Source of the DNA: RFTU01 sp032122355
GTDB lineage: Bacteria > Pseudomonadota > Gammaproteobacteria > Burkholderiales > Burkholderiaceae_C
Assembly (NCBI GenBank): GCA_032122355.1
Contig: JAUMCS010000009.1
Location: 1-52,441, forward strand
Length of the DNA stretch: 52,441 nucleotides
Direction of reading: 5' to 3'
Below the pieces are notes generated by a model, which searched no databases, was not told the DNA's origin, and saw only the letters and a list, made by a program, of their open reading frames with translations. A program made the position numbers and the translations under genes. Shown here one piece after another: positions 45,109 through 52,441 of this stretch (position 1 is the first letter of the stretch; each line of letters opens with the position of its first letter).

Positions 45109-46304
45109 ACCCGCTCAAAAATCCCCGCAGCCCCTTGGCCTGTACCCACACACATAGTCACCATACCGTAACGCAATTGATTCCGGCGCAATGCGTGCAC
45201 CAAAGTGGCTACCCGAATAGCACCTGTCGCGCCCAATGGATGCCCTAGCGCAATAGCCCCGCCCAATGGATTAACCTGGTCCGCATCCAGGTGCAGAGTA
45301 TTCATCACAGCTAATGATTGTGCGGCAAAGGCTTCATTGAGTTCTATCCAATCCATATCTTGGAGAGACAAGCCAGCCTGGGCCAAGGCCGCTGGAATCG
45401 CCGTTACTGGGCCGATCCCCATGATTTCTGGGGCCACACCTTTCACAGCAAAACCCACATATCGTGCCAAAGGTACTAATCCCATCGTTTTCACTGCCTG
45501 TTCACTAGCCAAAATAATGGCGGCCGCACCATCGCTGGTTTGCGAACTATTGCCTGCCGTCACAGACCCCCACGCTGAAAATGCTGGCTTCAAGCGCATT
45601 AAACCCTCTAAAGAGGAATCTGCCCTAGGGCCATCATCAAAGTTGACCCAACGGCGCTGCTCCTGCACTCCGCCCTTGAGCAAATCAGGCGTGCGCTCAA
45701 TAACTTCTACGGGTGTAATTTCCGCTTCAAAAGATTTATTAGCCATAGCAGCCAGGGCCTTTTGGTGCGAAGCCAAAGCAAATTCATCTTGCGCCTGGCG
45801 CGATATTTGCCATTGTTGCGCCACTTTTTCAGCTGTTAGGCCCATACCAAAAGCAATACCGCGATTGGCATCATGAGCAAAAATGGCCGGATTGAAAGCC
45901 GGCTTATGGCCACTCATGGGAACCATACTCATACTCTCGCAGCCTCCTGCCACGAGGACATCAGCCTCACCCACCCGTATTCGATCAGCCGCCATTTGCA
46001 CCGCTGTTAAGCCCGATGCGCAAAACCGGTTTACCGTCACTCCCGCTATGGTATTGGGCCAACCTGCCAACAATAGCGCCATGCGCGCTACGTTAAGGCC
46101 TTGCTCGGCTTCGGGCATGGCACAGCCCACCACCACATCCTCAATGGCTGCCGGATCGAGTTGTGGCACTTGTGCCAGCGCCCCCTTCAAGGCCGCAACC
46201 AATAAATCATCCGGGCGCGTAGTTTTGAAACTACCTCGCCCTGCTTTACCCACCGGAGTGCGTGTAGCAGCAACGATATAGGCATCTTTCAGGGTACGAC
46301 TCAT
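45105..46304 (-). CDS. fadA: Acetyl-CoA acyltransferase (thiolase, FadA-type)
   Basis: Last step of fatty-acid beta-oxidation. The 399-residue product has the acyl-binding Cys95 in NRFCASGL, the base His in GHPLGATGA and the second Cys in CVGTGQGAAG. The opening KDAYIVAATRTPVGKAGRGS and GCAMPEAEQGLNVAR are typical of degradative thiolases. It starts 18 bases after the hydratase/dehydrogenase stop, last gene of the minus-strand operon. Confidence 0.93.
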   Translation of the reverse strand: MSRTLKDAYIVAATRTPVGKAGRGSFKTTRPDDLLVAALKGALAQVPQLDPAAIEDVVVGCAMPEAEQGLNVARMALLLAGWPNTIAGVTVNRFCASGLTAVQMAADRIRVGEADVLVAGGCESMSMVPMSGHKPAFNPAIFAHDANRGIAFGMGLTAEKVAQQWQISRQAQDEFALASHQKALAAMANKSFEAEITPVEVIERTPDLLKGGVQEQRRWVNFDDGPRADSSLEGLMRLKPAFSAWGSVTAGNSSQTSDGAAAIILASEQAVKTMGLVPLARYVGFAVKGVAPEIMGIGPVTAIPAALAQAGLSLQDMDWIELNEAFAAQSLAVMNTLHLDADQVNPLGGAIALGHPLGATGAIRVATLVHALRRNQLRYGMVTMCVGTGQGAAGIFERV

Positions 46305-46322
46305 AGCACTTCCACCTCTTGG

Positions 46323-48725
46323 TTAGTTTCTCACCGGTTTTCCACTGGATAACATCCCCATGATGCGCTCTTGGGTTTTAGGATGTGCAATCAAAGGTGC
46401 GAAATGCTCACGCTCCAGTGCCATCAAATAGGCCTCTGTGACCACTGAGCCTGGGTCTACATCGCCCCCACACACTACTTGGGCCATACGGCTAACAATC
46501 GTGTGGTCATGTTCAGAAATCATTCCGCCTTCGAGCATATTGATCAACTGCGCCTCCATGGTGGCCCAGCCTGTACGTCCGGCAACCGCGAATTGCGCAG
46601 GCAATGGCGCACGCCAATTGCTTGCAGCCATAGCCTTGGCTTGTTCAAGTGCCACGTGCAGCAATTCATCTTTATGCGCTACGATACAGTCACCTTCTTG
46701 TAAGTAGCCCATATCTAGTGCTTCAACCCCACTACTGCTGACCTTAGCGGTAGCTGCATGCATAAAGGTATCTTTGAGGAAAGGGAGACAATCCCCATTC
46801 GCATGCCCAGCTTGGGCCCGCTCAGCCGCACGCCTAGCCATATACGTCAAGCCCCCGGCTCCAGGTAGTAGCCCCACACCCACTTCAACCAAACCGATAT
46901 AACTTTCAAGATGGGCCACACGCCTCGAACAATGCAAAGCCAACTCACAACCCCCACCTAAGGCCAAACCCCGTATAGCGGCCACAACCGGCACTTGGGC
47001 ATAGCGTAAAGCCAACATCAGGTTTTGCAGATGCTGCTGTTCTTGTGTGATACCCGCGACACCTTGCTGCATAAATACGGGCATCAATGCCTCTAAATTC
47101 GCCCCAGCCGAGAAAACTTCGTCAGGTGACCAAATCACCATGGCATCAAACTGGGCTTGCGCCAACGCTACGGCTTTGTGCAAACCTGCCGTAACGGTAG
47201 GGCTGATCAAATGCAATTTGGCGGTAATGCTTGCAATCAAAATTTGCTCATCTAGCGTCCATAAGCGTAACTCATCATTACGAAATACCTCGCGGCCAGC
47301 TTTGAGAGGATCGAGCAAAGCCTCGCCTTTGAGCACCTCAGGAAACTTCTGGCGAGCATATACGGGCAACTGACTGCGCCCAACAGACTGCCCCATGCTG
47401 GGGCTCCAAGAGCCTTCGGCCGTATGCACACCTTGCGCCTGAGCCACAGGCCCTTGCATAACCCATGCCGGCAATGGCACTGCACATAGGGCCTTACCAG
47501 CATCAATATCAGCCTGCACCCATTGCGCTACTTGCCCCCAACCGGCTTCTTGCCACAACTCAAAAGGACCTTGCTTCATACCAAAACCCCAACGCATCGC
47601 AAAATCCAAGTCTCGGGCACTGTTTGCTATAGTACTTAAATGCACTGCTGCATAGTGAAAGCTGTTACGCAGCACGGCCCACAAAAACTGCGCTTGTGGA
47701 TGATCGCTCTCACGTAAAAGCTGTAAGCGTTCAGGAGCGGGCCGTTTTAAAATACGATCAATCAAAGGATCGGCCTTCGCATCCGCTGCCACATACTGCC
47801 CCGATGCTGCATCCAAGCGCAAAATTTGCGAGCCTTCTTTCTTGAAAAACCCAGCCTTGGTTTTTTGGCCTAGTGCTCCTGCTTGAATCAATCCTTGTAG
47901 CACAGCAGGCGTTCGAAAACTGGCATAAAACGGGTCCGTTTCCAGGGACAGCGTGGTTTGCATCGTACCAATCACATGCGCCATGGTGTCTAAGCCCACC
48001 ACATCGGCCGTACGGAATGTGCCTGAACTGGCGCGACCTAATTTTTTACCGGTGAGGTCATCCACCAAATCGTAGCTCAATTGGAATTGTTGAGCCTCAT
48101 GCATGACCGCCAACATACCGGCAATACCCACTCGATTAGCAATAAAGTTGGGCGTATCTTTAGCACGCACCACACTTTTACCCAAAGTGCGTGTGACAAA
48201 GGTTTCCAACTGATCCATCACTTCAGGCTGAGTCGCTGGCGCAGCAATCAGCTCCACCAAAGGCATATAGCGCGGGGGATTAAAAAAATGCACACCACAA
48301 AAACGCGGGCGCAGTTCCTCAGGCAATCCATCGGCTAAGGCCGAAATACTTAGGCCCGATGTATTGCTGGCCAGTACGGCATGTTTGGCCACATGAGGGG
48401 CAATCCGAGCATATAAATCATGTTTCCACTCCATGCGCTCGGCAATGGCCTCAATAATCAAATCGCATTCAGCTAAACGCGCTAAATCGCTGTCATAGTT
48501 GGCCGCCTGCATACGTGTTGCCAAATCGGCTAAAGCCAGTGGTGCTGGTTTGAGTTTACCCAGGTTGGCAATAGCGCGTTGCACAATACCATTAGCAGGC
48601 CCTTCCTTGGCCGGCAAATCAAATAAGCAAACGGGCACACCCACATTGATCAGATGAGCGGCAATTTGCGCACCCATAACACCCGCGCCTAACACTGCCA
48701 CCTGACGAACTGGAAATCGATTCAT
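46323..48725 (-). CDS. fadB: 3-hydroxyacyl-CoA dehydrogenase/enoyl-CoA hydratase fusion (FadB-type)
   Basis: Bifunctional beta-oxidation enzyme of 800 residues. The N-terminal part is the NAD-dependent dehydrogenase (VAVLGAGVMGAQIAAHLINV) with the catalytic region HFFNPPRYMPLVE. The hydratase (crotonase) domain follows from about residue 500 (ALGGGCELALHCSRRV, VEVGVGLLPGAGG). The order, dehydrogenase first, is the reverse of E. coli FadB and is the form seen in many betaproteobacteria and pseudomonads. It pairs with the downstream thiolase as a likely complex. Confidence 0.93.
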   Translation of the reverse strand: MNRFPVRQVAVLGAGVMGAQIAAHLINVGVPVCLFDLPAKEGPANGIVQRAIANLGKLKPAPLALADLATRMQAANYDSDLARLAECDLIIEAIAERMEWKHDLYARIAPHVAKHAVLASNTSGLSISALADGLPEELRPRFCGVHFFNPPRYMPLVELIAAPATQPEVMDQLETFVTRTLGKSVVRAKDTPNFIANRVGIAGMLAVMHEAQQFQLSYDLVDDLTGKKLGRASSGTFRTADVVGLDTMAHVIGTMQTTLSLETDPFYASFRTPAVLQGLIQAGALGQKTKAGFFKKEGSQILRLDAASGQYVAADAKADPLIDRILKRPAPERLQLLRESDHPQAQFLWAVLRNSFHYAAVHLSTIANSARDLDFAMRWGFGMKQGPFELWQEAGWGQVAQWVQADIDAGKALCAVPLPAWVMQGPVAQAQGVHTAEGSWSPSMGQSVGRSQLPVYARQKFPEVLKGEALLDPLKAGREVFRNDELRLWTLDEQILIASITAKLHLISPTVTAGLHKAVALAQAQFDAMVIWSPDEVFSAGANLEALMPVFMQQGVAGITQEQQHLQNLMLALRYAQVPVVAAIRGLALGGGCELALHCSRRVAHLESYIGLVEVGVGLLPGAGGLTYMARRAAERAQAGHANGDCLPFLKDTFMHAATAKVSSSGVEALDMGYLQEGDCIVAHKDELLHVALEQAKAMAASNWRAPLPAQFAVAGRTGWATMEAQLINMLEGGMISEHDHTIVSRMAQVVCGGDVDPGSVVTEAYLMALEREHFAPLIAHPKTQERIMGMLSSGKPVRN

Positions 48726-48751
48726 GTTTTAATACTCCAACACCCTGCGAA

Positions 48752-49186
48752 TTAATCGGCACGCAGCCATACCTGTGAACGAAAAAATGGGCCAAAATAG
48801 CCTCTTACCCGAAGTTTGGCACCCATTTCCATGGGCTTCAGGCTAAAGCGGTAAATTCTGCCACTTTCGGGGTCAATCACTTCACCACCGTCAAACAAAC
48901 CGGGCTCATCCCGATTAGCCCGAATTCCTCGAATAATATCCAAGCCTATGATAGGCTTATCTTTACGATCATCTGAGCATTTGTCACACAAAGCCCCTGG
49001 TTTGCTGTTGGGCTCCAAACTTTTCTCAACACGCCCTGTATAAATGCCCCCAGTTTCAACAATCCGTATCAATGACCGCGCCTGACCCGTATTTTCATCA
49101 ATCGTTTTCCATAGCCCTGCAGGTGTCACCTGAGCCATAGCGGCGGCAGCCTGAAATAGTGCAATAGCAATTCCATAGTTTTTCAT
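48752..49186 (-). CDS. DUF2147 family exported protein
   Basis: Small periplasmic protein of 144 residues with an N-terminal signal peptide (about residues 1-18, cleaved near AMAQ). The DUF2147 pattern is GLWKTIDENTGQARSLIRI, GIYTGRVEKSL, then a paired Cys (LCDKCSD), KPIIGLDIIRGI and DPESGRIYRFSLKPM. It folds as a lipocalin-like barrel in known relatives; the ligand is unknown. It lies inside the fatty-acid operon between the acyl-CoA dehydrogenase and fadB genes with 21- and 26-base gaps, suggesting a role in lipid handling. Confidence 0.88.
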   Translation of the reverse strand: MKNYGIAIALFQAAAAMAQVTPAGLWKTIDENTGQARSLIRIVETGGIYTGRVEKSLEPNSKPGALCDKCSDDRKDKPIIGLDIIRGIRANRDEPGLFDGGEVIDPESGRIYRFSLKPMEMGAKLRVRGYFGPFFRSQVWLRAD

Positions 49187-49207
49187 AAATAGGCTCCTCC
49201 CATACGA

Positions 49208-50998
49208 TCAAAAACGCTCAGCAGGCATGGCCATGAGTGTAGCGGCACCTGATTGCAGTGTGGTCTGCAGGGCTGCCGTTTCGGGAAATAGTTTTTCAAA
49301 ATAAAACTCAGCCACCTGTAATTTGGATGAATAAAAAGCCTCATCTTTGCCTTTTTGCGCGAGCGCCACTGCGGCCATGCGCGCAAACATCCAACCCATG
49401 ATCCAATGGCCACACAAGCGCAAATAATCACTCCCGGCTGCGCCAACCTCATCAGCATTAGCAAAAGCCTTCAAACCTAATTGGGTGGTCAGTGGTGTAA
49501 GCTGTCGGGTTAGTGCTTCGAGCGGATTGATAAACCGCTGCATCTCTTTACGCACGCCCTGCTCTTCGATAAATGCTTGTATTTTTTTCCCCAAGGCCTT
49601 GATCTTATGGCCACGATCGGCCAACACCTTGCGCCCCAGCAAATCCAAACCCTGTATCGTATTGGTACCCTCATAAATCATATTGATGCGGGCATCCCGC
49701 ACAAACTGCTCTACCCCCCACTCTGCAATATAACCATGCCCGCCGAATACCTGCAAACACTCACTCGTGGCGCGCCAACCGTTCTCCGTGAGAAATGCCT
49801 TGATAATCGGCGTGAGCAAACTCACCTCATCAGCTGCAGACTCCCGCATTGATGCATCTGGGTGGTGTTGCTCTATGTCCAGTAACAAAGCCACATGTAA
49901 TGCCATGGCTCGCCCACCTTCGGCATAAGCGCGGGCGGTCAGCAACATGCGCCTTACATCCGCATGTACCAAAATGCAATCAGCTGGCTCTTTTGGATCT
50001 TGCGGGCCTTTTAAGCTGCGCATTTGGCGACGTTGCTTGGCATACGCCGCCGCATTTTGGTAGGCCACCTCGGTTAAGCCCAAACTTTGAATACCCACGC
50101 CTAGCCTTGCTGCATTCATCATCACAAACATCGCTGCCAAGCCTTTATGAGGCTCTCCCACGATACTTCCTCTGGCTCCCTCAAGGGTCATTTGGCAGGT
50201 TGCATTCCCATGTATGCCCATTTTGTGCTCCAGCCCTGTGCACATAATTCGATTACGTTCACCCAGTGCACCATCGGGTAATACATTCCATTTCGGAACA
50301 ACAAACAGGCTAATACCTTTGCTGCCGACTGGCGCATCAGGTAGGCGCGCCAGTACCAAATGCACGATGTTTTCCGTCATATCGTGTTCACCAGAAGAAA
50401 TAAATATTTTGCTACCGGTAATTTGATAACTACCATCGGCCTGCATCACGGCCTGAGTGCGCAATAAACCCAAATCGGTTCCACAGTGCGGTTCTGTCAA
50501 GCACATGGTGCCAGTCCACTCACCACTCACTAGCTTTGGCAAAAAAACCTTCTTTTGCTCATCAGTTCCGTGCGCATGCAAGCATTCATAGGCGCCATGA
50601 GTCAACCCCGGGTACATAGTCCAAGCCTGATTGGCACTATTGAGCATCTCATACCAAGCTTGGTTTAACACCATGGGCAAGCCCTGACCGCCATAATCGG
50701 GGTCGCCGCTTAAGCTGGGCCAACCGGCTTGAACATACTGCTGATAGGCAGTAGTAAACCCTGTTGGGGTTCTAACCGTATGCTGATCGCGATCCCACTG
50801 ACACCCCATTCGATCACCCACCTGGTTCAAAGGAAACACTACATCCTGGGCAAACCGCGCACCTTCATCCAAAACCGCATTGAGGGTATCTGCATCACAA
50901 TCTTGGTAGTATGGCATTTGTGCGAGCACAGATGCGGATTGCAGCAACTCATGCAAAACAAATTGCATATCGCGCAGGGGTGCTTGATACTGTGGCAT
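49208..50998 (-). CDS. Acyl-CoA dehydrogenase (FadE-like, long form)
   Basis: FAD enzyme forming the 2-enoyl-CoA in beta-oxidation. The 596-residue product is the long class with an extra C-terminal domain. Family elements are GYGGQGLPMV-type (here DPDYGGQGLPM), MCLTEPHCGTDLG, KIFISSGEHDM, GHGYIAEWGVEQFVRDARI and the catalytic Glu in MIYEGTNTIQG. First gene of the operon with DUF2147, fadB and fadA. The electron acceptor ETF is not in the window. Confidence 0.92.
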   Translation of the reverse strand: MPQYQAPLRDMQFVLHELLQSASVLAQMPYYQDCDADTLNAVLDEGARFAQDVVFPLNQVGDRMGCQWDRDQHTVRTPTGFTTAYQQYVQAGWPSLSGDPDYGGQGLPMVLNQAWYEMLNSANQAWTMYPGLTHGAYECLHAHGTDEQKKVFLPKLVSGEWTGTMCLTEPHCGTDLGLLRTQAVMQADGSYQITGSKIFISSGEHDMTENIVHLVLARLPDAPVGSKGISLFVVPKWNVLPDGALGERNRIMCTGLEHKMGIHGNATCQMTLEGARGSIVGEPHKGLAAMFVMMNAARLGVGIQSLGLTEVAYQNAAAYAKQRRQMRSLKGPQDPKEPADCILVHADVRRMLLTARAYAEGGRAMALHVALLLDIEQHHPDASMRESAADEVSLLTPIIKAFLTENGWRATSECLQVFGGHGYIAEWGVEQFVRDARINMIYEGTNTIQGLDLLGRKVLADRGHKIKALGKKIQAFIEEQGVRKEMQRFINPLEALTRQLTPLTTQLGLKAFANADEVGAAGSDYLRLCGHWIMGWMFARMAAVALAQKGKDEAFYSSKLQVAEFYFEKLFPETAALQTTLQSGAATLMAMPAERF

Positions 50999-51162
50999 AA
51001 CAACTCCTTGATAGTGTTTTCAGTCAAACTTGCAACACACAATATCTATCATCATGTATTTTGAAGATGTAAGATAATAGGAAGTGTTGGGGTTAACCCA
51101 TACCAAGCTCAATCCAAGCCTATTTTCATTTTCTCACTTCACTTTTGCAAGGCTGAATTCAC
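50999..51162. promoter_or_regulatory. Divergent intergenic region, acyl-CoA dehydrogenase/lipoprotein
   Basis: 164 bases between divergent ATGs; promoters for both directions should be here. I see no clear FadR- or PsrA-type palindrome. Confidence 0.35.
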
Positions 51163-51645
51163 ATGAACCATCGCTTTCAGTGTTTTATCTTAATCGGAGC
51201 TATGGCTGTGCTCGCAGCCTGCGCCAGTTCCAGCCCCAATGTCGTTGATCGATCTTCAGCACAACGCTTATCCTCGATTCAAGATGCTACCGTCATCAGT
51301 GTGCACAAGGTCGTGATTGATGGTTCACAAACTGGCATGGGTGCCGCTGCGGGTGCGGTGGTTGGCGGTGTGTTAGCTGCTGGCAATAAAGATGATAGGC
51401 TCAACGTAGCTACCGGAGTTCTAGGAGCGGTAGCCGGTGGCGTTATTGGCAATGCCGCAGAGCGTATGTTCACCAAAGAAGATGCCGTTGAAATAATTGT
51501 TCAGCTCAGTAATGGCGAGCGTAAATCTATTATACAGGCTAGGGGTGATGCCAATTTCCAGCCTGGCGACAAAGTCATCTTGATTTCAAATGGCGGGAAA
51601 ACTCGTGTACAGCCAGCTGGCACAGCCCCAACGCCAATTCCATAG
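51163..51645 (+). CDS. Outer-membrane lipoprotein with glycine-zipper domain (17 kDa antigen/SlyB-like)
   Basis: The 160-residue product has a lipoprotein signal with lipobox LAAC (Cys20). A glycine-zipper two-helix hairpin follows (GMGAAAGAVVGGVLAAGN and GVLGAVAGGVIGNAAE), then a small beta domain that ends Pro-rich. This is the pattern of SlyB/Rickettsia 17 kDa surface antigens, which stabilise the outer membrane. A strong terminator follows. Whether to call it slyB is uncertain. Confidence 0.88.
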   Translation: MNHRFQCFILIGAMAVLAACASSSPNVVDRSSAQRLSSIQDATVISVHKVVIDGSQTGMGAAAGAVVGGVLAAGNKDDRLNVATGVLGAVAGGVIGNAAERMFTKEDAVEIIVQLSNGERKSIIQARGDANFQPGDKVILISNGGKTRVQPAGTAPTPIP

Positions 51646-51671
51646 GCACCCTGCCAGTTCGCAGCCTACAT

Positions 51672-51707
51672 AAAAAAAGCACTCCAGTGGAGTGCTTTTT
51701 TGTTTTT
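51672..51707. terminator. Bidirectional terminator between the lipoprotein gene and rpmG
   Basis: GCACTCC-AGT-GGAGTGC stem preceded by seven A and followed by TTTTTTGTTTTT, so it has a T tract for either direction. It serves both the lipoprotein gene (plus) and rpmB-rpmG (minus). Confidence 0.92.
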
Positions 51708-51724
51708 GGAAAAACCAATGAAAA

Positions 51725-51895
51725 TTATTTCAGCTTGGTTTCCTTGTAGAGCACATGCTTACGTGCTTTGGGATCGAACTTCATGAGTTCGATTTTTTCA
51801 GGAGTGGTTTTTTTATTTTTGTTTGTGGTGTAAAAATGGCCAGTTCCTGCTGAGGACTCTAGCTTAATTTTTTCGCGACCGCCTTTGCTTGCCAT
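51725..51895 (-). CDS. rpmG: 50S ribosomal protein L33
   Basis: Product of 56 residues, MASKGGREKIKLESSAGTGH onward, with HFYTTNKNKKTTPEK and KFDPKARKHVLYKETKLK, the normal L33 of betaproteobacteria. The zinc-binding cysteine pairs are absent, so this is the zinc-free (C-minus) form. It follows rpmB after 24 bases, the usual rpmB-rpmG pair. Confidence 0.97.
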   Translation of the reverse strand: MASKGGREKIKLESSAGTGHFYTTNKNKKTTPEKIELMKFDPKARKHVLYKETKLK

Positions 51896-51919
51896 GATGA
51901 TTTCCTTCCGCTAGCTGAA

Positions 51920-52153
51920 TTAAATTTGACCGCGCGCGCGCAAGTCGGCCAGAACCACATCAATGCCTTTTTTATCAATCAGGCGCAGAGCAGCATTGGT
52001 AATACGCAAGCGCACCCAACGATTTTCACTCTCTACCCAAAAACGGCGGTAGTGCAGATTTGGAAGAAATCGACGTTTGGTTTTGTTGTTCGCATGGGAA
52101 ACATTGTTTCCCGTCATCGGGCGTTTACCCGTTACTTCACATACACGTGCCAT
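51920..52153 (-). CDS. rpmB: 50S ribosomal protein L28
   Basis: Product of 77 residues from ATG 52153, starting MARVCEVTGKRPMTGNNVSH, with RFLPNLHYRRFWVESENRW and the C-terminal KKGIDVVLADLRARG. ATG 52159 would add two residues. First gene of the rpmB-rpmG pair. Confidence 0.97.
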   Translation of the reverse strand: MARVCEVTGKRPMTGNNVSHANNKTKRRFLPNLHYRRFWVESENRWVRLRITNAALRLIDKKGIDVVLADLRARGQI

Positions 52154-52441
52154 GAGCACACTCCCATCATAATCCGGCTTGGTTGCTAAGCACTAAATTG
52201 CTGCCAGTCAACCAGCCTCACCTCGCCATAAGGGTGGCGGTAACCCCATGCCAGCTTAAGCACTCTGAACCCAATGTGTGTAGAACCAATTGCTCAAGCA
52301 GTAAACCTATTATTGTAACCGATTATTCTGCTTGTTAATAGGCTTTAAAGCGAACTTAAAGGGGTTACTAATAGCAGTCGATGATTGGTAAAGATTTATT
52401 TTTAACCTTAAAATTTTGCCTATTTTTCATTTCAATCTAAA
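52154..52441. other. Leader and promoter region upstream of rpmB
   Basis: 288 bases without a gene. Much of it is probably the 5' leader of the rpmB-rpmG mRNA. I see no tRNA or other RNA gene. Confidence 0.5.
52309..52338 (-). promoter_or_regulatory. Candidate promoter for rpmB-rpmG
   Basis: Minus strand: -35 TTAACA (52333-52338), 18-base spacer, -10 AATAAT (52309-52314), one base from consensus in each box. It would give a leader of about 150 bases. Confidence 0.45.

Noticed and set aside
1..52441. CRISPR arrays, insertion sequences, integrase or phage genes
   Set aside because: No regularly spaced repeats and no transposase, integrase or phage structural genes were seen; the restriction island has no flanking tRNA or direct repeats that I can find.

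Overview
The window looks like chromosomal DNA of a betaproteobacterium, most likely of the order Burkholderiales. This rests on protein character and gene order, not on a database search. The signs are a divergent gspC next to a gspG-L type II secretion cluster, a TIGR01841-type phasin, a FIST protein paired with a hybrid kinase, a fatty-acid oxidation operon with a single-chain hydratase/dehydrogenase, and a cysteine-free L33. Base composition is moderate, roughly 45-50 % G+C by eye. Two runs of 10 N (4004-4013 and 41536-41545) are scaffold gaps that cut real genes.

Layout: 1-4003 carries type II secretion pseudopilin genes (gspL start, gspK, J, I, H and G on the minus strand; gspC on the plus strand). 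3988-10657 carries housekeeping genes: ilvA, dusB, radC, an FKBP-type isomerase with ispH, serS, tRNA-Ser(CGA) and a DUF2237 protein. 10830-14853 has a nitroreductase, a phasin with a dyad-rich promoter region, and tex. 15011-23531 is an accessory island: a type IC (EcoR124-like) restriction-modification locus in the order hsdM, rhuM, hsdS, rhuM-doc/fic fusion, hsdS remnant, DUF559 gene, hsdR. 23550-28433 has a Mth938-like gene, alaA, hom, thrC and crcB. 28443-35046 has an unknown gene divergent from clpB (with a heat-shock-type promoter), a membrane hybrid histidine kinase and nadB. 35128-42183 has a P-type Mg2+-type ATPase, a FIST sensor and a PAS/REC/Hpt hybrid kinase. 42273-45108 is lolC-lolD-tatD. 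45105-50998 is a minus-strand beta-oxidation operon (acyl-CoA dehydrogenase, DUF2147 protein, hydratase/dehydrogenase, thiolase). 51163-52153 holds a glycine-zipper lipoprotein and rpmB-rpmG.

The island is the most interesting part. The hsdR gene is split by loss of one base in an A7 tract; restoring one A brings Asp151, Glu165, Lys167 and the Walker Lys313 to the residue numbers I recall for EcoR124I. The hsdS spacer carries three perfect 12-bp repeats of the kind that set half-site spacing in EcoR124I and EcoR124II. Two RhuM-type genes interleave with the R-M genes, the second fused to a Doc/Fic domain. A small DUF559 (Vsr-like) endonuclease gene is bracketed by inverted copies of a two-hairpin, REP-like element, with a third decayed copy lying right after a 48-bp relic of another hsdS end. 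Together these suggest a locus that changes specificity and activity by repeat-number change, homopolymer slippage and cassette movement.
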